A stretch of 48,667 bases of DNA. Source: an uncultured Christensenella sp. Lineage in GTDB: Bacteria > Bacillota > Clostridia > Christensenellales > UBA1750. The position numbers and the translations under genes were made by a program. Of the stretch, positions 24,507 through 33,046 are shown one piece after another (position 1 is the stretch's first letter; each line of letters opens with the position of its first letter). The stretch covers positions 1 through 48,667 of the forward strand of contig CAOKIU010000011.1 of NCBI GenBank assembly GCA_948468595.1, given 5' to 3'. The notes below the pieces were generated by a model that was not told the DNA's origin, did not search any database, and worked only from the letters and a program-made list of their open reading frames with translations.

Positions 24507-25736
24507 TCAGTAGCGGTTGTCGTAGATGCGGGTGGATTTCTTCTCCGAGCGGGGGAGCTCGCCCATGGAGACGGCCTTGGGCACGATCTGGATGCCGATC
24601 TTGGCCTTGCAGTGGTCGCGCACGGCGTTTTCCAGGCCGCGGCGCGCGTCGTCAGCAAGGGGCGTCTCGAAAAAGACCGTCATGATGTCCTTGCCGTTTA
24701 GGTGATCGATCATCACTTGGTACTCGCTGGAGGTGCCCTCCACGCCGCGGAGCATCTCCTCGATCTGGGCGGGGAAGATGTTGACGCCCTTGACCTTGAT
24801 CATGTCGTCGGTGCGGCCCAGGATCGCGTCGATGCGCGGATAGGCGCAGCCACAGGGGCAGGAGCCGGTGAGGATGCGCGTCAAGTCGTGCGTGCGGTAG
24901 CGGATCAGCGGCGCGCCCTGCTTGCGCAGCGTGGTGATGACCAGCTCGCCCAGGGCGCCATCGGGCAGGTTTTTGCCCGTCTTGGGGTCGATGACCTCAA
25001 AATAGAGGTAGTCGTCCCAATAGTGCATGCCGTTTTCCTCGTCGCAGGAGACGGCGATGCCGGGGCCGTAGATCTCGGTCAGGCCGTAAATATCGTAGAG
25101 CTGAACCCCCAGCTCGGCGGCGATGCGGCGGCGCATCTTCTCGCCCCAGCGCTCGGAGCCGATGATGCCCTTCTTGAGCCGGATTTTGTCCTTGATGCCG
25201 CGCCTTTCGATCTCCTCGGCCAGCAGCAGCGCGTAGGAGGAGGTGGCGCAAAGCACCGTGGAGCCCAGGTCCATCATCATGCGCAGCTGCTTATCCGTGT
25301 TGCCGGGGCCCATGGGAATGACCATCGCGCCCAGGCGCTCCGCGCCGTTTTGGAAGCCGATGCCCGCCGTCCACAGGCCGTAGCCGGGGGTGACGTGCAC
25401 GCGGTCCAGCGCCGTGACGCCCGCCACGCGGTAGCAGCGCTCAAACATGACCGCCCAATCCTCCACGTCCTGCGCGGTATAGGGGATGATGACCGGCGTG
25501 CCCGTCGTGCCGGAGGAGGAGTGGATGCGCACGACCTTATCCTCTGGCACGGCTTGCAGCCCCAGGGGGTATGCCTGGCGAAGGTCGCCCTTGTCCGTAA
25601 AGGGCAGGGCGCGGAAGTCCTCAAGGGTGCGGATGGCGTCGGGGTCCACGCCGGCAAAGCGGTCCCTGTAAAACGCGCCGTTGGTCATGGCGCTCCGGAT
25701 GCTCTGGCGGATCTTGTTCAGCTGCATTTCGTTCAT
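24507..25736 (-). CDS. paaK: Phenylacetate-CoA ligase family enzyme (arylacetate-CoA ligase)
   Basis: A 409-residue adenylate-forming enzyme of the PaaK family that makes aryl-acetyl-CoA (phenylacetyl- or indoleacetyl-CoA) from the acid, ATP and CoA. The ATP motif is RIHSSSGTTGTPV (about 70-82), YDIYGLTEIYGPG is near 220, and the C-terminal hinge contains RTDDMIKVKGVNIFPAQIEE. Slightly short of the usual 430. It begins five bases after iorB. Next to IorAB, it can either act on arylacetates made outward (with ATP gain in reverse) or activate scavenged arylacetate for reductive carboxylation. Confidence 0.92.
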   Translation of the reverse strand: MNEMQLNKIRQSIRSAMTNGAFYRDRFAGVDPDAIRTLEDFRALPFTDKGDLRQAYPLGLQAVPEDKVVRIHSSSGTTGTPVIIPYTAQDVEDWAVMFERCYRVAGVTALDRVHVTPGYGLWTAGIGFQNGAERLGAMVIPMGPGNTDKQLRMMMDLGSTVLCATSSYALLLAEEIERRGIKDKIRLKKGIIGSERWGEKMRRRIAAELGVQLYDIYGLTEIYGPGIAVSCDEENGMHYWDDYLYFEVIDPKTGKNLPDGALGELVITTLRKQGAPLIRYRTHDLTRILTGSCPCGCAYPRIDAILGRTDDMIKVKGVNIFPAQIEEMLRGVEGTSSEYQVMIDHLNGKDIMTVFFETPLADDARRGLENAVRDHCKAKIGIQIVPKAVSMGELPRSEKKSTRIYDNRY

Positions 25737-25741
25737 CGCTC

Positions 25742-26326
25742 TTATTCCTCCTCTTTGCGCGCCGCGTCCAGCCCGGCCAGCAGGGCCTTGCGGTTGATCT
25801 CCACATATTGGGGCCGCACGGCCCCCTCGATGGTCTTTTCCATGACTTCCTCGGGGATGGAAAGCGCGCGCAGCGCCGCGCCCACCAGGGCGACGTTCAG
25901 GGCCCTGGTGGAGCCCGCCGCCGCGCAGACGGCCTCGCCGTCGATGAGAATGAGGCCCGGCACGTTGGCCTTGAGATAGGCGAGCATGTCCTCGCCGTCG
26001 TAGGCCGAGCCGGTCAGCGACGCGGTGACGGGGCGCACGGCGCGGCGGCTCACCACCGCCGTGCCGCCCTCCTTCAAATAGGGCAGGCAGCGCACCGCCT
26101 CGGCGGGCTCAAACCCGATCAGAACGTCCGCGCTGTGGAGCGGCACCATGGGGGAGGCGCAGTCCGCGCCCGCCCGCACATGGCTCACCACGCAGCCCCC
26201 GCGCTGCGCCATGCCGATGGTCTCCGCCGTGCGAACCTGATGCCCCAGCGCCATGAGCGCCTGTGCGATCAGCTTGGAGGCCAGCACCGTTCCCTGGCCG
26301 CCCACGCCCGCTAAAATGCAGTTCAT
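25742..26326 (-). CDS. iorB: Indolepyruvate:ferredoxin oxidoreductase beta subunit
   Basis: A 194-residue gamma-type domain of 2-oxoacid:ferredoxin oxidoreductases. NCILAGVGGQGTVLASKLIA at the N-terminus and ETIGMAQRGGCVVSHVR are diagnostic of IorB, which pairs with IorA to interconvert arylpyruvates and aryl-acetyl-CoA plus CO2 with ferredoxin. ATG 26326 is eight bases after AGGAGG; a TTG at 26332 is too close. It follows iorA by 48 bases. Confidence 0.95.
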   Translation of the reverse strand: MNCILAGVGGQGTVLASKLIAQALMALGHQVRTAETIGMAQRGGCVVSHVRAGADCASPMVPLHSADVLIGFEPAEAVRCLPYLKEGGTAVVSRRAVRPVTASLTGSAYDGEDMLAYLKANVPGLILIDGEAVCAAAGSTRALNVALVGAALRALSIPEEVMEKTIEGAVRPQYVEINRKALLAGLDAARKEEE

Positions 26327-26374
26327 ATGCAAATCCTCCTTGCGATGTCTTTTGTGGGATGAAGGCCCGGGGGT

Positions 26375-28186
26375 TTAGCCCTGGGCGCGCGGCGGGGCGG
26401 AGATGGCGCCCACGGGACAGACCTGGCTGCACAGCGCGCAGCCGGTGCACAGGCTGGGATCGATCAGGGCCTTGCCGCCCTCCATGGTCAGCGCCGGGCA
26501 GCCCAGCTTGGAGATGCACTGCTTGCACCCTACGCAGGTCTCCGCCCGCACGGTGAGGGCGGGCGCGGGCTTGGTCACGGCAATGCAGGGGGACTCGAAG
26601 ATCACCGCGGAGACGCCGGAAACCTGCGCGGCGCGGCGCACGGCCGATACGGCCTGGTCTAGGTTTAGCGGGTCCGCCTTTTCCACGGAGGCGACGCCCA
26701 GGGCGCGCAGCACCGCCTCAATGCTGATGCGCTGGCTGATCTCGCCCATCATGGTCTTGCCCGTGCCGGGGTGGGGCTGGTGGCCCGTCATGGCGGTGGT
26801 GGCGTTATCCAGCACGATGAGCACGATGTCGTGTTGATTGTAGACCGCGTTGACCACGCCCGCAATGCCGGTGTGGAAGAAGGTGGAGTCGCCGATAAAG
26901 GCGAAATTGACCGCATCCGGCTCCACGCGGTGCAGGCCCTGGGCGATGGTGACGCCCGCGCCCATGCACAGGCAGGTATCCACCATGTCCAGCGGCTGGG
27001 CGTTGCCCAGCGTGTAGCACCCGATGTCGCCGGAGAACACCGCCTTGCGCCCCTTCATGGCCTCCTTGACCGCGAAAAAGGAGGCGCGGTGCGGACAGCC
27101 CGCGCACAGCACCGGCGGGCGAACGGGGAGCTGCGGCGGAGGGGGCAGGGCGGGCGCCGCGGACGGCGTCAGGGAGAGGAAGCCCGCCAGCGCCGCTTTC
27201 ACCGCGTCAACGGAGTTTTCTCCCGCCGAGGGGATGTGGCCGGTTTGCTTGCCCAGGATGCGCGTGGGCAGGTGATGCTTGCCGCAAAGGTAGGTCAGCT
27301 CCCGCTCGATGACCGGGTCCAGCTCCTCCACGCAGAGCACCTCGTCCACGGAGCGCAGGAAGTTAAGGGCGAGGTCCTCCGGGAAGGGGAAGGGCGTGCC
27401 CACCTTGAGCAGGGGCGGGCGGACGCCCAGCAGGGACAGCGCCTCGGCCGTATAGGCGTAGCTGATGCCGTGGGTGGCCACGCCCCTGCGGCCCGCAGCC
27501 GCGTTTTGGATGAAGTTGAAGGGGGAGGAACACAGCTCCTTGCCGATGGCGGGATTGCGCGTTTCAATCTTTTGATGGTTGAGGAAGGAGGTGCGCGGGA
27601 AGATCACCCAGCGCTGCGTGTCCCTTTGAAAGCCCTGCGCCGGCTTGACCGCGCGGCGTTCCTGGACGGCTACCGTGGCGCAGCCGTGGCAGACGCGCGT
27701 GGTGGCGCGCACGATGACGGGCGTGGCATACTTTTCCGATAGGTCAAAGGCCTGGGCCATCATGCGGTACGCCTCCTCGGGCGAGGAGGGGTCAAAGACG
27801 GGCAGCTTGGCAAAGGAAGCGAAGGTGCGGGTGTCCTGCTCGGTCTGGGAGGAGATGGGGCCGGGGTCGTCCGCCACCAGCACCACCATGCCGCCCTTGA
27901 CGCCCACGTAGGCAAGGCTCATCAGCGGGTCGGAGGCCACGTTGAGCCCCACCTGCTTCATCGTCACCATGGAGCGGCAGCCCGCGTAGGCCGCGCCCGC
28001 GGCCACCTCCATGGCGGATTTTTCGTTGACCGACCACTCGACGTAAACCGAGCCGTCGTTGTACTTTTTCACCGTCTCCAGCACCTCGGTCGAGGGCGTG
28101 CCCGGATAGCCCGAGACAAAGCCCACGCCCGCGTCCAGGGCGCCCAGCGCGATGGCCTCGTTGCCCATTAAGAATTTTTCCTGCAT
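26375..28186 (-). CDS. iorA: Indolepyruvate:ferredoxin oxidoreductase alpha subunit
   Basis: A 603-residue thiamine-diphosphate iron-sulfur enzyme. The N-terminal pyrimidine-binding domain begins MGNEAIALGALDAGVGFVSG and has YPGTPSTEVLE. The TPP domain has GDIGCYTLG and, later, GDSTFFHTGI...VLDNATTAMTG (about 440-480). Two [4Fe-4S] sites close the protein: CVGCKQCISKLGCP and LCTGCALCSQVCPVG. Substrates are indolepyruvate and other arylpyruvates, in the cytosol with ferredoxin. It starts 43 bases after the GNAT gene with no visible promoter between them, so the upstream T-box probably controls it. Confidence 0.96.
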   Translation of the reverse strand: MQEKFLMGNEAIALGALDAGVGFVSGYPGTPSTEVLETVKKYNDGSVYVEWSVNEKSAMEVAAGAAYAGCRSMVTMKQVGLNVASDPLMSLAYVGVKGGMVVLVADDPGPISSQTEQDTRTFASFAKLPVFDPSSPEEAYRMMAQAFDLSEKYATPVIVRATTRVCHGCATVAVQERRAVKPAQGFQRDTQRWVIFPRTSFLNHQKIETRNPAIGKELCSSPFNFIQNAAAGRRGVATHGISYAYTAEALSLLGVRPPLLKVGTPFPFPEDLALNFLRSVDEVLCVEELDPVIERELTYLCGKHHLPTRILGKQTGHIPSAGENSVDAVKAALAGFLSLTPSAAPALPPPPQLPVRPPVLCAGCPHRASFFAVKEAMKGRKAVFSGDIGCYTLGNAQPLDMVDTCLCMGAGVTIAQGLHRVEPDAVNFAFIGDSTFFHTGIAGVVNAVYNQHDIVLIVLDNATTAMTGHQPHPGTGKTMMGEISQRISIEAVLRALGVASVEKADPLNLDQAVSAVRRAAQVSGVSAVIFESPCIAVTKPAPALTVRAETCVGCKQCISKLGCPALTMEGGKALIDPSLCTGCALCSQVCPVGAISAPPRAQG

Positions 28187-28229
28187 GTTGTTCCCCTCCG
28201 TCTGTCATCTTGTCTAAGGCTAGCCGGCG

Positions 28230-28754
28230 CTACAGCGCAATCCAATACCGCTGCACAACGCGCCCGCCCTCTTCTTGTTCGTTTTCCAGCACGCCGCCGT
28301 TGCGGACAATGGATTTTGCCGAGCCGACGTTGTCCTTGCCGCAGCACATCAAAACCCTGTCCATGCCCATCTTCCGGCATTCCTCCAGCGCCAGGGCGAT
28401 CATGGCCGTGGCATAGCCCTTCCTTCTCTCGCTCGGCCGAATCCCATCGCCGATGTGGCCGCCGGTCTTGCGCAGCTGCGCATTGAGGCGGTGGCGAATG
28501 TTGACCGCGCCCACGAAAATGTTTCGATCCTTGTCCAGGCAAAAGAGCGTGGTATCGGGCACCCACCCCTCCTGCGCCGGTTCCTCCGCGCCAAGATACG
28601 CGGCATAGGCGTCAAAGTCATGGAAGTCCCTTGCCCATATTTTCCATGGCGACTGATCGGTTTGGTTTGCGATGAGGTCGTCCTTCCATTCGGTCAGCAT
28701 ATCAACGAGCTGTTCTCTGTATTCACGGGTCAATCGCACCAGCTCTAGGTTCAT
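28230..28754 (-). CDS. GNAT-family N-acetyltransferase, first gene of the T-box operon
   Basis: A 174-residue acetyl-CoA-dependent acetyltransferase. It has IGDGIRPSERRKGYATAMIA (acetyl-CoA pyrophosphate loop, about 101-120), ALEECRKMGMDRVLMCCGKDN and the SAKSIVRNGGVLENE helix-strand that typically ends GNAT domains. The N-terminus (ELVRLTREYREQLVDML) fits the RimJ/YjcK-like group. ATG 28754 is eight bases after GGGGGCG and lies directly downstream of the T-box terminator. The substrate is unknown; an amino acid or a small amine linked to tryptophan metabolism would fit the regulation. Confidence 0.85.
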   Translation of the reverse strand: MNLELVRLTREYREQLVDMLTEWKDDLIANQTDQSPWKIWARDFHDFDAYAAYLGAEEPAQEGWVPDTTLFCLDKDRNIFVGAVNIRHRLNAQLRKTGGHIGDGIRPSERRKGYATAMIALALEECRKMGMDRVLMCCGKDNVGSAKSIVRNGGVLENEQEEGGRVVQRYWIAL

Positions 28755-28782
28755 TTTTTCGCCCCCGTTCCATTGGCCAAAT

Positions 28783-29044
28783 AAAAAAACCGCCCATGCC
28801 CGGCAAAGCCGCGCAAGGACAGATTTGCAATCAATCTGCGGTACCACCTTACTTGATTCCTTTTGAAAATAAGGGAACCCCCTCTGGCATCCGGTAACGG
28901 GGATGAAGCGTCGCCAGCTAATCGGCCGCAGCCTTTCACCGCACCCTCGGAAGCCCATTTATCCGCGCCGCATCCACGGGGCTTGCACCCTTCCCCGCTC
29001 GCTTGGGGACCGAACACGCGGTTTTACCTCTTCCTCAAAGGTTT
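28783..29044 (-). ncRNA. T-box riboswitch, specifier best read as UGG (Trp)
   Basis: Read leftward from about 29044. Stem I base GCACC pairs with GGUGC, a GA-rich kink-turn follows, and GGAAG pairs with CUUCC (28949-28953). The specifier loop has AGGUAAAA on its 5' side and AUAAAUGGG on its 3' side; with the usual single purine before the helix, the triplet is UGG at 28955-28957. CCGCG/CGCGG closes the loop above and AGGGUGCAAGCCC is the distal stem region. The T-box sequence AAGGTGGTACCGCAG spans 28836-28850. The competing terminator uses ACCGC/GCGGT followed by seven T (28783-28789). The T-box U suits discriminator A73; bacterial tRNA-Trp usually has G73, allowing only a G-U pair. AUG (Met) in a shifted register is the main alternative. 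Confidence 0.85.
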
Positions 29045-29050
29045 AGGTGC

Positions 29051-29079
29051 ATTATACACCCCGCACCGTCGGATTGCAA
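29051..29079 (-). promoter_or_regulatory. Promoter of the T-box operon
   Basis: Read leftward: TTGCAA (29079-29074), 17 bases, TATAAT (29056-29051), placing the transcript start near 29044 at the base of stem I. Confidence 0.8.
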
Positions 29080-29195
29080 GAGATAAAATCCGCCAAAAGA
29101 TGCGTGCCGCGCCGGATAGCCGCAGCCTCTCAAGCGTTTCCTTTTAAGCCTTCCTCCGGTTTGGGGGCCGTGCCAAGGGCACGGAAGTTTTGCTC

Positions 29196-29224
29196 TTGAC
29201 ATACTGTGTATCGCACACTATAAT
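29196..29224 (+). promoter_or_regulatory. Consensus padR promoter with internal dyad
   Basis: A perfect TTGACA (29196-29201), 17-base spacer and perfect TATAAT (29219-29224). The spacer contains TGTG-TATCG-CACA, an inverted repeat where a repressor would block RNA polymerase; autoregulation by the PadR product is the simplest reading. A small hairpin (CCGTGCC/GGCACGG, about 29167-29184) precedes it. Confidence 0.75.
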
Positions 29225-29257
29225 GGATTCAACAGTAATGTGAGAGGGGGCGGCGCG

Positions 29258-29614
29258 ATGGAACAGGAGGAGTTGCTCGGGCAAATGGAGCAGGAGCTGC
29301 GGCGCGGCACGCTGGTGCTGTGCGTGCTGACGGAGCTAAAAAGGCCGATGTACGGCTACAGCCTGGTGGGGGTGCTCTCGAACAAAGGGCTAAAGGTGGA
29401 GGCCAACACGCTCTACCCGCTGCTGCGCCGCCTGGAGGGGCAAGGGCTGCTGGTCAGCGAATGGGAGACCGCCGGCAGCAAGCCCAGGAAGTACTACCGC
29501 GTCACCCAGGAGGGTGATGCCGTCCGCCGTCGATTGGAGCGCGCGTGGAGGAGGACGGTGGAAACGGTGACCCGCGTGCTGGAGGAAAGGGAGGAAGACC
29601 GGGATGAAGAGTGA
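29258..29614 (+). CDS. PadR-family transcriptional regulator
   Basis: A 118-residue winged-helix dimeric regulator. GTLVLCVLTELKRPMYGYSL (helices 1-2), KVEANTLYPLLRRLEGQGLL (recognition helix and wing) and RKYYRVTQEGDAVRR fit PadR. ATG 29258 follows GAGAGGGGG. Its 3' end overlaps the next gene, a membrane protein with a HAAS-like N-terminus, by 11 bases; PadR plus such a partner is a common Firmicutes pair acting in envelope-stress or drug response. The ligand is unknown. Confidence 0.9.
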   Translation: MEQEELLGQMEQELRRGTLVLCVLTELKRPMYGYSLVGVLSNKGLKVEANTLYPLLRRLEGQGLLVSEWETAGSKPRKYYRVTQEGDAVRRRLERAWRRTVETVTRVLEEREEDRDEE

Positions 29615-30590
29615 TTTGAAGCAGCGCTACATTTACGCCGTGGTCAAGGGGCTGCCCAAGGCGGGCCGCGGGGACATTGAGCGGGAGCTCTCCACCCTCA
29701 TTGACGACATGCTGGAGGCGCGCGTGCCCGAGGGCGAGCCGACGGAAAAGGACCTGCGCGTGGTGCTGACCGAGCTGGGCACGCCCGCGGAGCTCCACAA
29801 AAAGTACAACCCCGACGCGGATAAGTCGCTCATCGGGCCGGAATACTATCCGCTCTACAAGCTGACGATGCGCATTGTCGCCGCGGCGACGGTGTTTGGC
29901 ATGACGCTTTCCGCTTTCCTCATGCTGGCGGCGGGGGAGGGCACGTATCTGACCCTGCTAACGACGTGGTTCAGCGGCGTGACCGGCGGCCTGATCTTCG
30001 CCTTTGGGGTGGTGACGCTGCTCTTTGCGATTTTTGAGCGGAAGAGGGTGAAGCTGGATCTGCCCGGCGACACCATTGAAAACCTCCCCCCTGTGCCGCA
30101 GAAGGGGGAGATCATCCCCCGGTGGGAGAGCGTCGCCGGCATGGTGCTGTGCGTGCTGTTCCTGGTGGTGTTCCTGGGTTTTCCCCAGGTGATGATGGCG
30201 GTGGTGAACGTGGATGGGCAGGCGCAATGCATGCCGGTCTTCAACGCCGCGGCATTGCGGAGCCAATGGATTTGGATTGTGCTCTTTGGCCTTGCGGGAT
30301 TGGTGCGCAACGCCCTGCGCATTGCGGAGGGGCGGCACACCATGCGCCTGATGGTGGCGACGATCGTCTGCGACGCGGTGAGCGCGCCGCTGGCGTGCGC
30401 GTTCCTGCTCCGGGAGGGGATTGTCAATCCGACCTTCCAACAATGGATTCGGGAGATCTTTGCAGGCGAGCCGGCGCCGGTCTTTTGGGTGCTGGAAAAC
30501 CTCAACGCGCTGCTGCTCATGCTCATTCTCTTTGCCCTCGCCCTGGACATGGCCACGGCGGTTTACGACACGCTGCGGGCAAAGCGGTGA
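29604..30590 (+). CDS. HAAS-domain integral membrane protein, PadR partner
   Basis: A 328-residue protein with a cytosolic helical N-terminus (about 1-75: KQRYIYAVVKGLPKAGRGDI, ERELSTLIDDML, VVLTELGTPAELHKKY) that resembles the HAAS/DUF1700 domain found next to PadR regulators. About six hydrophobic segments follow (for example MRIVAAATVFGMTLSAFLML, GLIFAFGVVTLLFAIF, MVLCVLFLVVFLGF, LLLMLILFALALDMATAVY). No catalytic motif is apparent. It is translationally coupled to padR. A sensor or envelope-stress role is inferred only from that pairing. Confidence 0.75.
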   Translation: MKSDLKQRYIYAVVKGLPKAGRGDIERELSTLIDDMLEARVPEGEPTEKDLRVVLTELGTPAELHKKYNPDADKSLIGPEYYPLYKLTMRIVAAATVFGMTLSAFLMLAAGEGTYLTLLTTWFSGVTGGLIFAFGVVTLLFAIFERKRVKLDLPGDTIENLPPVPQKGEIIPRWESVAGMVLCVLFLVVFLGFPQVMMAVVNVDGQAQCMPVFNAAALRSQWIWIVLFGLAGLVRNALRIAEGRHTMRLMVATIVCDAVSAPLACAFLLREGIVNPTFQQWIREIFAGEPAPVFWVLENLNALLLMLILFALALDMATAVYDTLRAKR

Positions 30591-30644
30591 GGCATAAGAC
30601 GCGGGCGCGGATGTCAAACACCCGATGGGGAGAAGAGAAAAAGA

Positions 30645-30680
30645 CAGGGCGGACCCAAACGGTCCGCCCTGTCCTGCTTT
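30645..30680. terminator. Bidirectional terminator between the padR operon and rpe
   Basis: CAGGGCGGACC (30645-30655) pairs perfectly with GGTCCGCCCTG (30661-30671) around a five-base loop. An A-run lies to its left and a T-rich stretch to its right, so it serves both converging genes. Confidence 0.85.
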
Positions 30681-30717
30681 TCAACCTGCTCGATTCCGGC
30701 GCTCCGCCTTCCCTGCC

Positions 30718-31392
30718 TTATCGGATGCAGTCCGTGAGCTTTTGCATGTTGGCCGCGATGCCGCCCGCGCAAAAGACCGCGGACGTGCCGGCCACGAACA
30801 GATCCGCGCCGGCGGCGCGCATCTTCTTGGCGTTTTCGAAGGAGACGTTGCCGTCCACCTCAATGCGCACATGACCATAGCCGGAGGCATCCAGCATCGC
30901 GCGCAGGCGGGCGATCTTGGCCAGGGTGGCGGGCACCAGTTTTTGCCCGGCAAAGCCCGGGTTGACCGTCATCACCAGCACCATGTCCACATCCGGCAGC
31001 ACGTCCTCAATCATGCATAGGGGCGTGGCGGGGTTGAGCGCCACGGCGGCCTGCGCGCCGGCCTGGCGGATGGCGGCCAGCGTGCGCTGCAAGTGGATCG
31101 TGGACTCCTGGTGCACCGAGACCACGTCGCCGGGCCGCAGATCGAATAGGTGCAGATGGCGCTCGGGGTTTTGGACCATCAGGTGGATGTCCGCGGGCAC
31201 GGCGCTCACCTTCCGGACCGCGCGGATGACGTCCGGGCCGAGGGTGAAATTGGGCACGAACGCGCCGTCCATGATGTCGTAGTGGAAGAACTGCGCGCCG
31301 GCCCTGTCAAGCGCTTCGGCGTCGCGGCCAAGCTCCAGGGCGTTGGCGCACATCATCGAAGGGGAAATGCCGGGGAGGATGCTAGCGTTCAT
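30718..31392 (-). CDS. rpe: Ribulose-phosphate 3-epimerase family protein
   Basis: A 224-residue TIM-barrel epimerase. Active-site strands are visible: ISPSMMCANALELG (usual Ser), FHYDIMDGAFVPN (metal-binding His/Asp), DIHLMVQNPE (His), ALNPATPL, MTVNPGFAGQK (phosphate loop) and IEVDGNVS (catalytic Asp), ending GADLFVAGTSAVF. Rpe interconverts ribulose-5-phosphate and xylulose-5-phosphate; allulose-6-phosphate epimerase (AlsE) is a close alternative. ATG 31392 is eight bases after AAGGAG. It lies 125 bases downstream of the amino-acid ABC ATPase gene, and I see no strong terminator in that gap, so read-through is possible. Confidence 0.88.
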   Translation of the reverse strand: MNASILPGISPSMMCANALELGRDAEALDRAGAQFFHYDIMDGAFVPNFTLGPDVIRAVRKVSAVPADIHLMVQNPERHLHLFDLRPGDVVSVHQESTIHLQRTLAAIRQAGAQAAVALNPATPLCMIEDVLPDVDMVLVMTVNPGFAGQKLVPATLAKIARLRAMLDASGYGHVRIEVDGNVSFENAKKMRAAGADLFVAGTSAVFCAGGIAANMQKLTDCIR

Positions 31393-31517
31393 GGTGGACA
31401 CTCCTTACATAGCGGCGAGCGGGCAAAGCCCGCTCGCTCGCGCTTTTTTGCCGAAGGCGGTTTTCCGCCGGCAAGGGATTTCCCAACGGCTGAAATGCCT
31501 GCGCCTGCGCGCGGGGC

Positions 31518-32264
<747 letters not shown>

Positions 32265-32277
32265 GGCGCACCCCTCC

Positions 32278-32937
32278 TTATTCATAGTTGACCTTGCGCT
32301 CAACGAATTTGAAGAGCACCGTGACGATAAAGGTGATCAAAAGATAGATAAACGCCGCCACGATAAAGGGCGTGGTGGTGAAATCGCGCGTGACAATGCC
32401 CTTGGCGTAGTGCAGGATCTCCGGCAGGGCGATGGAGGCGACCAGGGCGGTATCCTTGACCAAGGTGATGGCCTCGTTGCCGATGGAGGGCAGCGTCACG
32501 CGGATCATCTGCGGGATGATGACGCGCGTCATGGTCTGAAAGGAGGTAAGGCCCAGCACGTGGGAGACCTCGTATTGCCCCTTGTCGATGGAAAGCAGGC
32601 CGCCGCGGAAGATCTCGGCAAAATAGGCCGCGTAATTGAGGGTGAAGGACAGCGCCGCGGCCGAAAAGCTGGTCAGGCGCAGGTACGGCCCGATCACGGG
32701 AATAAAGGGCAGGCCGAAGTAAAAGAAGAAGAGCTGAAGCATCAGCGGCGTGCCGCGCATGATGAAGATATACGCCTGGGCAAGCCACTTGACGGGTTTA
32801 AAGCGGCAGGAGGCGCAAAGCGTGATCAAAAAGCCCAGCGGCAGCGACAGCGGCAGCACCAGCGCAAAGAGCGCAAGCGTGGTCAGGGCGCCGTTGAGCA
32901 GCGCGGGCAGAATGCGCGCCACATAGGAAAGGTCCAT
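32278..32937 (-). CDS. Polar amino-acid ABC importer, permease
   Basis: A 219-residue HisM/GlnP-type inner-membrane permease with about five membrane segments and the conserved [19 protein letters not shown] start, [14 protein letters not shown], and EAA-like loop [20 protein letters not shown] followed by [19 protein letters not shown]. It would act as a homodimer. It ends 13 bases before the ATPase start. A long hairpin separates it from the binding protein gene. Confidence 0.95.
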   Translation of the reverse strand: MDLSYVARILPALLNGALTTLALFALVLPLSLPLGFLITLCASCRFKPVKWLAQAYIFIMRGTPLMLQLFFFYFGLPFIPVIGPYLRLTSFSAAALSFTLNYAAYFAEIFRGGLLSIDKGQYEVSHVLGLTSFQTMTRVIIPQMIRVTLPSIGNEAITLVKDTALVASIALPEILHYAKGIVTRDFTTTPFIVAAFIYLLITFIVTVLFKFVERKVNYE

Positions 32938-32992
32938 TTTGTATTTCCTCCTCTTTTTTGCCGGAGAGGCCCATCCTCCATAACGACAGAAA

Positions 32993-33027
32993 CCAAATGG
33001 CGGGCCAGAAAGGCGCCCGCCATTTGG
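32993..33027 (-). repeat. Intercistronic hairpin between binding protein and permease genes
   Basis: Thirteen bases (32993-33005) pair perfectly with 33015-33027 around a nine-base loop, just after the binding-protein stop (read leftward). There is no T-run. Such hairpins commonly protect the upstream mRNA and raise the ratio of binding protein to membrane components. Confidence 0.7.
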
Positions 33028-33046
33028 TCATGCGGCAAGGGTAGGG

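Noticed and set aside
31415..31446. GCGAGCGGGC/GCCCGCTCGC hairpin plus T-run before rpe.
   Set aside because: The T-run lies on the plus strand, but both flanking genes are read leftward; no rightward gene would use it. Not called a terminator for the ABC operon.
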